NCBI RefSeq assembly: GCF_900605005.1
Contig: NZ_LR027558.1
Span: 2,318,395 to 2,382,394, forward strand
DNA: 64,000 nucleotides
Origin: Acidipropionibacterium timonense
Lineage (GTDB): Bacteria; Actinomycetota; Actinomycetes; Propionibacteriales; Propionibacteriaceae
Reading direction: 5' to 3'
Within the stretch, counting starts at the first letter, position 1, and every line of letters starts with the position of its first letter. A program made the translations under genes and the position numbers. Positions 18,583-24,934 of this stretch are shown here, in pieces. A model generated the notes under the pieces. That model was not told the DNA's origin. It ran no database searches and saw only the letters and a program-made list of their open reading frames with translations.

Positions 18583-18659
18583 TCGGGGCCGGGCACGGGT
18601 CGTCCGACCGTCGGCGGCCCACGCCATCTGCGCGGCACAATGGACCGCCGGGAGGGCCC

Positions 18660-19241
18660 ATGGGAACATTCACGGCGATCGACTTCGAGACGGCCAACGG
18701 GGCCAGGGCCTCGGCCTGCTCCATCGCCGCGGTCGTCATGGACGAGTCCGGCCAGGTGCTCGCCACCCGGTCCGACCTGCTGCGCCCGCTACCCGGCCAC
18801 GACTGGTTCGCCGCGCGGAACATCGACATCCACGGCATCACCCCGGCCATGGTGGCGGACTCCCCCACCTGGGACGAGGTCGTCGACGACTACCTCGACC
18901 TCATCGGTGCGGGCCCGGTGGTCGCCCACAACATGGCCTTCGACGCCAGCGTGTGGGACGCCATGGCGGCCGAGATCGGCACCCCGACCCTCGAAGCCCC
19001 CCGGCTGTGCACCTACCGCACCGCCGCGACCCTGCTCGGCTGGCCGCGCGGCACGATGAAGCTCGACATGGTGCATCGCCACTACTTCCCCGGCCGCACC
19101 TTCGCCCACCACCGGGCCGACGCCGACGCCCTGGCCTGCGCCCAGATCCTCCTGGCCCAGATGGCCGAGGCCGGGGTCGACCTGGCGTGGATGGTCGAGA
19201 ACCGGGCGACGGCCCGTCGCCCCCGGGGACCCCGGTGGTGA
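18660..19241 (+). CDS. DnaQ-like 3'-5' exonuclease domain protein
   Basis: A 193-aa DEDDh exonuclease of the DNA polymerase III epsilon superfamily. Exo I is AIDFETA (Asp8, Glu10), exo II is VVAHNMAFDASVWD (Asp95) and exo III is HHRADADALAC (His150/151, Asp155). The short length indicates a stand-alone nuclease rather than the replicative proofreading subunit; DNA repair or RNA trimming are possible. ATG 18660 is chosen because GGGAGGG precedes it. No BRCT or other extra domain is present. Confidence 0.87.
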   Translation: MGTFTAIDFETANGARASACSIAAVVMDESGQVLATRSDLLRPLPGHDWFAARNIDIHGITPAMVADSPTWDEVVDDYLDLIGAGPVVAHNMAFDASVWDAMAAEIGTPTLEAPRLCTYRTAATLLGWPRGTMKLDMVHRHYFPGRTFAHHRADADALACAQILLAQMAEAGVDLAWMVENRATARRPRGPRW

Positions 19242-19316
19242 GGCCGGTCCGTGAGCCGGTGACACCCACGACGGTGCGGACAGGTCGTGCACCGGTCCGT
19301 GGCGGGGACACTTCCC

Positions 19317-20756
19317 TCAGGCGGCACCGATCTGACGGGCCCTGACCCTCTTGCGCCACACCATCGCCAGGGTCGTCGGGGCCGACATCGCGACGAAGGC
19401 GAACCAGGCCGCGGTGAGTCCGCCACCGTGACGCACGATGAGCCACGCGATGACGACCACCGTCCAGTTGCTCACGGCCTCGACGTAGAGCGGGCTCATG
19501 GGGTCGCGCATGGCCCGCAGCGCCCCGGAGTTCTGGATCGTCGTGCACCAGAACGGCTGGGTGAGCATCATGACCGGCAGGGTGATGGCCGCCAGGTTGG
19601 CCACCGACGGGTCCTGGGTGAAGCAGGCGACGATGGGCCGGGCCAGCAGCGAGACGACGATCCCCAGGCACACCGCGATGCCGAAGGCCCACCGCTCGGT
19701 GCGCCCGGCGACCTGTCGGGCGAGCATCGGCCGACCGGCTCCCAGAGCCTGTCCGACGAGGGTCGTCGTGGCGATCATGAGGGCGATCCCGGGCAGGAAG
19801 ACGAGACCCTGGATGCTCATCTGGACCCGCTGGGCAGCCATGGAGTCTGTGCCCAGCTGCGAGACGATGATGGTGAAGACGAGCCAGGCTCCCGAGATGA
19901 CGAGCTGCTCGCCCGCGGCCGGCAGGCCCAGCCGCATGATGGCCCGGGCGGCCTCCCAGCGCGGTTTCCAGTAGACGAGGATCGTGCCGACGGGACGCTG
20001 CAGGGAGACCCCGGCGCGGCCCTTGGCCATGAGCCAGACCATGGCGACCAGGGCCAGCGTGCGCGAGATGGCGGCGGCGATGGCAGCCCCTTCGACGCCC
20101 AGCTCGGGCGCACCGAGGTGGCCGTGGATGAGGATGAAGGCGAGCACCATGTTGATGGCGTTGGCACCGGCGGTGACGTACATGGGGGTCCGGGCGTCTC
20201 CGGCCCCGCGCAGGACGCCGCCGGAGATCATGAGCATGGCCAGCACCGGGGTGGCGGCCAGGGACACCGACAGATAGCTCGCGGCGATGCCGGTGGCGTC
20301 GGCCGGGAGCCCGAAGATCGACGCCACCGCCGGCGCCCCGAGGGCCCCGGCGACGGCCAGCGGGAGCGAGAGGATGAAGCTCCACATGAGTGCCTGCCGG
20401 GCCAGCCGGGTGCCCTCGGCGGGATTGTCGGCGCCGACGGCGTGGGCGACGAGGATCGACCCGCCGGTCGACAGTCCCGACAGTGCCGACAGGACGATCT
20501 GCATGACCTGGATCGCGGCCCCAGCCCCGGCCAGGGCGGCCGCCCCGAGGGTGGCGACGAGGAGGGTGTTGACGACGTCGAGGCTCATCTCGAGGAGGTT
20601 CTCCCCGAAGATCGGCACGCTCAGCCGGATGATCCGTCGGCGCAGGACGGTGGGGTCCTCGAGGGAGCGGGCGCGCACGATCTCGGGGTCGGGCGGGCAG
20701 GTGTCGTCGACCCCCTTCGGGAGGACGGGATCGGTGAGGGGCTTCTTGTCGACCAT
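19317..20756 (-). CDS. MATE family efflux transporter
   Basis: A 479-aa inner-membrane protein with about 12 hydrophobic helices and the two-fold MATE repeat: LSVPIFGENLLEMSLDVVNTL in half one and LGLPAAGEQLVISGAWLVFT in half two. Such proteins expel drugs or metabolites in exchange for H+ or Na+. The substrate is unknown. ATG 20756 is taken; an in-frame GTG lies 9 nt upstream. The long opposite-strand open frame here is a GC-bias shadow. Confidence 0.9.
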   Translation of the reverse strand: MVDKKPLTDPVLPKGVDDTCPPDPEIVRARSLEDPTVLRRRIIRLSVPIFGENLLEMSLDVVNTLLVATLGAAALAGAGAAIQVMQIVLSALSGLSTGGSILVAHAVGADNPAEGTRLARQALMWSFILSLPLAVAGALGAPAVASIFGLPADATGIAASYLSVSLAATPVLAMLMISGGVLRGAGDARTPMYVTAGANAINMVLAFILIHGHLGAPELGVEGAAIAAAISRTLALVAMVWLMAKGRAGVSLQRPVGTILVYWKPRWEAARAIMRLGLPAAGEQLVISGAWLVFTIIVSQLGTDSMAAQRVQMSIQGLVFLPGIALMIATTTLVGQALGAGRPMLARQVAGRTERWAFGIAVCLGIVVSLLARPIVACFTQDPSVANLAAITLPVMMLTQPFWCTTIQNSGALRAMRDPMSPLYVEAVSNWTVVVIAWLIVRHGGGLTAAWFAFVAMSAPTTLAMVWRKRVRARQIGAA

Positions 20757-20833
20757 GGTTCCCACATCGCGACGACTGCTTGGACTCGGCCGATCATCCT
20801 ACGGTGCGCTGCGGGGCCCGCTCGATCCCGAGG

Positions 20834-20865
20834 GCCGGCCGTGCACCATTGAGCACACGGCCGGC
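20834..20865 (-). terminator. terminator of the usp-MFS-AHSA1 operon
   Basis: GCCGGCCGTG pairs with CACGGCCGGC across a 12-nt loop, about 30 nt after the stop of the universal stress protein gene (minus strand). Confidence 0.65.
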
Positions 20866-20893
20866 GGGTCTCCGGTCGTCCGGGAACACCCGG

Positions 20894-21433
20894 TCAGGAA
20901 TCGACCCACTCGTCCCCGGTCGGCATGAGGCGGGTCGGACGCACGACGAGGACGTCGCAGTGGGCGCGCCGGGTGACGGCCGTCGAGACGACCCCCATGA
21001 GCCGTTCGGCCAGGGAGACGTCGCGTCGGGCGCCCATGACGATGAGGTCGGCGTCGTAGTCGTCGGCGGCTGACAGGAGGGCCTCGGCCGGGTCGGCGTC
21101 GACGAGCAGGGAGGCGCGGATGTCGGCGTCGAACATGTACGCGAACCCCATGGCCGACTCGATGGCATCGAGGGCGGCCCGCTTGCCCTGCACCCTGCCG
21201 ATCCGCGGGTCGGCGCCGGTCGTCGTCGTGTTGATGGCCTCGGCGCGGCCACTCAACGGCGTGTAGGCACAGACGATGACGAGCTCGGCCTCCTGCTCGG
21301 CGGCCAGGTGGGCGGCCCGGGCGACGGCCGGGACGGCCAACGGGGAGCCGTCGGTGCCCACGACGATGGTGTGGTACGTCGGCCGGTCGAGGAACTCGTC
21401 CTCGAGCTGGTCGATCTGCGAGCTCTCGGTCAT
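20894..21433 (-). CDS. universal stress protein (UspA family)
   Basis: A 179-aa single Usp domain: TIVVGTDGSPLAVPAVARAAHLA at the start, VIVCAY, DADLIVMGARRD and HCDVLVVRP at the end. The usual ATP-binding loop (G-2X-G-9X-G-S/T) is altered here: the second Gly is Arg in MGARRDVSLAERLMGVVS. The protein may therefore not bind ATP. It overlaps the MFS transporter stop by 4 bp and is the last gene of a three-gene operon. Confidence 0.9.
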   Translation of the reverse strand: MTESSQIDQLEDEFLDRPTYHTIVVGTDGSPLAVPAVARAAHLAAEQEAELVIVCAYTPLSGRAEAINTTTTGADPRIGRVQGKRAALDAIESAMGFAYMFDADIRASLLVDADPAEALLSAADDYDADLIVMGARRDVSLAERLMGVVSTAVTRRAHCDVLVVRPTRLMPTGDEWVDS

Positions 21434-22836
21434 GCCTGTGCTCCTTGCGCGCTCGGGGCTCCCTCGGTGGTCGGGTTGTCGAAGACGGCGTCGACGTCAC
21501 GGACGATCGGCGGCTCCTTGATCCACAGCATGGCCAGGGCGGCCAGGCCCAGCAGGATGGCGGCCAGGGTGATGGCCGAGGTGGGATTCGAGCCGAGCAG
21601 GTGCGAGTAGATCGGCCCGAAGGTCACCGTCTGGATGAGCATGGGGATGACGATCATCATGTTGAGGATGCCCATGTACACCCCGTATCGGGTGGACGGG
21701 ATCATCCGGACGACCATGATGAACGGCACCCCGAGGATGGACGCCCAGGCGACGCCGAGGCCGATGATCGGCAGGAAGAGCAGGTACTGGTTGGTGATGT
21801 GCGGGAAGATGAGCAGGCCGACCGTCGCCAGCAGCAGGGAGCAGGTGTGCACCCACTTGGCCCCGTGCTTGCGGGCCAGGCTGGCCAGCCAGAAGGACAC
21901 GCAGAAGCAGACGATGTTGTAGGCGCCGTTGACCGATCCGGTCACCGAGACGGCCTGCTCGTAGAGGGAGCTCTGCTTGACGGTGTCGGTCACCCCGAAC
22001 ACCGACTTGCCCACCGACAGCGAGACGTACTGCCAGTAGACGTTCATGGCGTACCACTGGAAGAGGTAGACCAGGGCGAGTTTGCGCATCTCGACCGGCA
22101 TGTCGATGATGGCCGACCCGATCTCCTTGAACATGCCCAGGCCCTTCTCGGCCTTCTTCTTCGCCTCGATCTCGGCGAGCTCGGAGGGGGTGGGGGGCAG
22201 CTCGGCTGTCGAGTGGACCGAGACGAGCACCGATCCGATGGAACAGACGGCGCCGATGAAGAAGGCGATGAGCACCCAGGTGGGAAGCTTGCCCGTCGTG
22301 CCGCCGAAGAGGTGCGGGAAGGCCCAGATGCACATGTTGGCCAGGGTGATGCCGAAGCCGGCGAAGAAGGACTGGGCGAGGAAGCCCTTGGCGAGTTGGC
22401 TGGGGGGAAGGCGGTCGGAGATGAAGGCCCGGTAGGGCTCCATGGCGGTGTTGTTCGAGGCGTCGAGCAGCCACAGCAGCAGGGCCGCCATCCAGATCGC
22501 CGAGACGAAGGGGAAGAACGCCAGGCAGACCGAGCAGCCGATGGCACCGACGATGAAGAACGGCTTGCGTCGTCCCCACCTGTCGCTCCACGTACGGTCG
22601 GACCAGGCGCCGATGAGCGGCTGGATGAGCAGACCGGTGATGGGCCCGGCGAGGTTGAGCAGGGGGAGCTCGTCGGCCGAGGCGCCGAGCATCTGGTAGA
22701 TGGGGTTGATGGCGGTCTGCTGCATCCCGAAGGAGTACTGGATGCCGAAGAAGCCGAAGTTCATGAGGAGGATCTGCCTCATGGACATCATCGGCTTGGT
22801 GCGCACCACCGTCGCCGTGGAGGCTGCCTCGCTCAT
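21430..22836 (-). CDS. MFS transporter, sugar/SUT-SLC45-like
   Basis: A 468-aa membrane protein with about 12 transmembrane segments. The motif GAWSDRTWSDRWGRRKPFFIVG after the second helix is typical of the sucrose/maltose transporter branch (RxGRRxPF) of the major facilitator family. A charged central loop (ELAEIEAKKKAEKGLGMFKE) divides the two six-helix halves. The likely role is uptake of a sugar or related solute by cation symport. It overlaps genes on both sides by 4 bp. Confidence 0.82.
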   Translation of the reverse strand: MSEAASTATVVRTKPMMSMRQILLMNFGFFGIQYSFGMQQTAINPIYQMLGASADELPLLNLAGPITGLLIQPLIGAWSDRTWSDRWGRRKPFFIVGAIGCSVCLAFFPFVSAIWMAALLLWLLDASNNTAMEPYRAFISDRLPPSQLAKGFLAQSFFAGFGITLANMCIWAFPHLFGGTTGKLPTWVLIAFFIGAVCSIGSVLVSVHSTAELPPTPSELAEIEAKKKAEKGLGMFKEIGSAIIDMPVEMRKLALVYLFQWYAMNVYWQYVSLSVGKSVFGVTDTVKQSSLYEQAVSVTGSVNGAYNIVCFCVSFWLASLARKHGAKWVHTCSLLLATVGLLIFPHITNQYLLFLPIIGLGVAWASILGVPFIMVVRMIPSTRYGVYMGILNMMIVIPMLIQTVTFGPIYSHLLGSNPTSAITLAAILLGLAALAMLWIKEPPIVRDVDAVFDNPTTEGAPSAQGAQA

Positions 22837-23312
22837 CGCTGGCCTCCCGATCCGCCGCGGGACTCGAGGAAGTCGGCCAGGCGTTGCATCTCCAGCTCCC
22901 AGCCGGTCGAGTGCTTGCCGGCCTCGGCGGCCTCGTAGGGGCCCTGGATGACGCGGACCAGGGTGCCGTGACGCCGGTACTCGGTGAACTCGACCCTCAA
23001 TTCCATGGTGAGGGTGGGGTCCATGCCGGGGTCACCGGAGATCCGTTGCAGGGCGACGAAGACCTCGGGCCGGAAGAACTCGGTGAAGATCGCCTCGGTG
23101 GTGACGCGGTTGGTGGGATCGTCGTCGACGACCTTGACGTGGTGGTGGCGCCCTCCGGTGCGCAACTGCGAGACGACGGTCTCCTTCTCGACGTGCCAGC
23201 CGGGGCTGCCACGCCACTGGGACATCTGCTCGGGGTCGGTCCAGGCGTCGAAGAGGAGCTCCCGCGACTGCGGGAACACCCTCTCGACGATGACCATGGT
23301 GTCGGCGGTCAT
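22833..23312 (-). CDS. SRPBCC / AHSA1-like domain protein
   Basis: A 159-aa START-like protein of the Activator-of-Hsp90-ATPase-1 homology group (VERVFPQSRELLFDAWTDPEQMSQWRGSPGW, ending GPYEAAEAGKHSTGWELEMQRLADFLES). Members bind small hydrophobic ligands; the function here is unknown. First gene of the operon with the MFS transporter and Usp protein; ATGA overlap with the transporter. AGGGGGAA is upstream of the ATG. The 23313-23465 gap holds nothing else recognisable. Confidence 0.82.
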   Translation of the reverse strand: MTADTMVIVERVFPQSRELLFDAWTDPEQMSQWRGSPGWHVEKETVVSQLRTGGRHHHVKVVDDDPTNRVTTEAIFTEFFRPEVFVALQRISGDPGMDPTLTMELRVEFTEYRRHGTLVRVIQGPYEAAEAGKHSTGWELEMQRLADFLESRGGSGGQR

Positions 23313-23465
23313 GTGAGTTCCCCCTCGGTGGGGTCGTGAGGCGGATGGGACGGCGGGGGGTGGGGCGACGGCGCCCTCGCACGTCCCGCTTGATGAGCAC
23401 TCTAGGTCGCGGCGACGCCGAGCGCCGGACTTTGGATCACATCCCGGACATGACCGAGCCCGGCC

Positions 23466-24710
23466 TCACCTCACGAGGTCTCCCCGGGCCAGGCCGATGA
23501 GCCGGTCGAGGACCGCGCCGCCGGAGGCGTTCGACCCGTTGTGCTCGTACTGGTTGGTGACCCACGGGTGCATCTGCGGCAGCAGGGCGGCGGTCTCCAG
23601 GGAGAACCGTCGCGGCACGTAGGCGTCGTCGTGGTAGACGGCGGCGGCGCACGGCACCTCGGCCCGGGCCAGGGCGTCGGCGTCGTAGAGCGTGGGCCAG
23701 GGGTGGTCGGCGATGATGTCGGCGACCTCCTTCCACGGCCGCAGGGCGGAGTCCTCGTCGAACCACTGCGGCATGAGGTGCTCGCCGGTGAGAAGGGTCG
23801 GGTCGTCCCGGAAGGACGGCGGCAGACAGCGAGCGGCCGACCAAGCCGTCGTGACGCCATCGGCGTAGGACGACTCGTGGATGACGGCGTAGAGGACGTT
23901 GCGGCCACCGAAGGGCAGCAGGGAGTCGAGGTCGTACCGGAAGTTGCGGGAGCTCGGTTCGTACTCCAGGAGGTAGTGCAGCTTCTCGGCCCCACCGGAA
24001 GCGCCGAGCAGGTGCCCCAGCGAGCGCACCCGTGAGGGGCTGACGGCGTCCCCGCAGGGAGTGCGCACGCCACCCTCGGCGGACAGGTCAAGGAGCTGGC
24101 GGACGCGGTCGCGGTCGCCGGGGAAGCGCCGGTAGAACTGCTCCGACTTGGCCGCCAGGGTGGCGTAGCAGGCGGCGTAGACCTCGTCGGCGCCGCGACC
24201 CACCGGGGGAAGCCCGCCGGTGAAGTAGCCGGCCAGGAGCGACTCGGCGTGCACCGACAGGTAGCGCAACAGGGTGAACCCACCGAAGGACTGGCCCAGC
24301 GCGGCCCACTGGTCGACGCCGAGGTGACGACGCAGGTCCTCGCAGTCCTCGACGATCTCGTCGGCGCGCAGGTGGGTGAGGTACTCGGCCTGGTCGGCGG
24401 CCGACCCGAGGGGCTCGGAGACCGGGGACGACAGCCCGGTGCCGCGCTGGTCGAGCAGCACCACGCGGTAGTCCTCGAGGGCTCGGGCGAGCCAGCCGGG
24501 GAAGCCCGGGTCGGTGAGGGTCGGACGCGGCGACTCACAGCCCGGACCGCCCTGGAGGAACACGAGGTAGGGCTTGTCCTGGTTGGCGCGCGTGGAGACG
24601 ACGCGGGCGAAGATCTCGATGGTGCGCTCATCGGCGGCGTCGGAGTGGTTGAGGGGGACGACGAGGCGGACGTCGTCGAGGAGGAGGCCTGGGATGCTGC
24701 GGTCGGTCAT
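23466..24710 (-). CDS. alpha/beta hydrolase, S33 prolyl aminopeptidase-like
   Basis: A 414-aa cytoplasmic serine hydrolase. Landmarks are the oxyanion-hole strand FLQGGPGCESPRP (residues 51-63), DQRGTGLSS and the nucleophile elbow GQSFGGF (Ser141). A cap domain of about 200 residues follows, and the C-terminal HPWVTNQYEHNGS supplies the catalytic His. This is the architecture of proline iminopeptidases, which remove N-terminal proline. Its start lies only 34 nt from the degenerate CRISPR element, so its promoter region is shared with the cas locus. Confidence 0.85.
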   Translation of the reverse strand: MTDRSIPGLLLDDVRLVVPLNHSDAADERTIEIFARVVSTRANQDKPYLVFLQGGPGCESPRPTLTDPGFPGWLARALEDYRVVLLDQRGTGLSSPVSEPLGSAADQAEYLTHLRADEIVEDCEDLRRHLGVDQWAALGQSFGGFTLLRYLSVHAESLLAGYFTGGLPPVGRGADEVYAACYATLAAKSEQFYRRFPGDRDRVRQLLDLSAEGGVRTPCGDAVSPSRVRSLGHLLGASGGAEKLHYLLEYEPSSRNFRYDLDSLLPFGGRNVLYAVIHESSYADGVTTAWSAARCLPPSFRDDPTLLTGEHLMPQWFDEDSALRPWKEVADIIADHPWPTLYDADALARAEVPCAAAVYHDDAYVPRRFSLETAALLPQMHPWVTNQYEHNGSNASGGAVLDRLIGLARGDLVR

Positions 24711-24744
24711 GGGGACGACTGTAGTGAGACCTCCGGTAGCGTGG

Positions 24745-24834
24745 AGTCTGCTCTGCCAGGCAGAGGTGAGCCCTTGTTGGGTTGGGTGAGGTACACAGCC
24801 CGGGCGTCTTCCCCGCCGTCGCGGGGGTCGATGA
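24745..24834 (+). CRISPR. degenerate two-repeat mini-CRISPR (CreR-like guide)
   Basis: Two degraded copies of the array repeat flank exactly 32 nt, the spacer length of the main array. Copy 1 (24745-24773) is identical to the repeat over its last nine bases GGTGAGCCC, the crRNA 5' handle region, and keeps a hairpin by compensatory change (CTCTGCC/GGCAGAG). Copy 2 (24806-24834) matches 19 of 29 positions, keeps the CCCCGC/GCGGGG stem and has lost the handle. Cas6e could thus cut one crRNA-like RNA from it. The pseudo-spacer (24774-24805) begins TTGTTGGGTTGGGTG and matches the cas3 promoter (24870-24884). Repeats and match are seen; the autoregulatory role is inferred. Confidence 0.78.
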
Positions 24835-24866
24835 CGAGCCTCGCTACCACTCTCCACATTTTTCTC

Positions 24867-24901
24867 AACTTGTTTGGTTGTGTGCTCGGATTCGTGCTAT
24901 C
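24867..24901 (+). promoter_or_regulatory. cas operon promoter with predicted guide target and PAM
   Basis: AAC (24867-24869) precedes TTGTTTGGTTGTGTG (24870-24884). This agrees with the mini-CRISPR pseudo-spacer at 13 of 15 positions; mismatches fall only at 6 and 12, the positions that are flipped out in type I-E guide-target duplexes. TTGTTT or TTGGTT could serve as -35 and TGCTAT (24895-24900) as -10 for the cas3 start at 24935. Cascade bound here would cover the promoter. Promoter boxes are by eye. Confidence 0.62.
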
Positions 24902-24934
24902 GTCCTGTCAACATCCATCGCAAGGAGAGCGTCG

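Noticed and set aside
19287-20852. Long plus-strand open frame opposite the MATE gene
   Set aside because: The translation is Gly/Asp/Arg-rich without domain features, and the opposite frame is a clear MATE transporter.
24711-24934. CreT-type toxin RNA or minigene partnered with the CreR-like guide
   Set aside because: Between the hydrolase start, the mini-CRISPR and cas3 I see no ribosome-site-plus-minigene or separate promoter, and the guide already has a better target in the cas3 promoter. An autoregulatory rather than addictive role is favoured.
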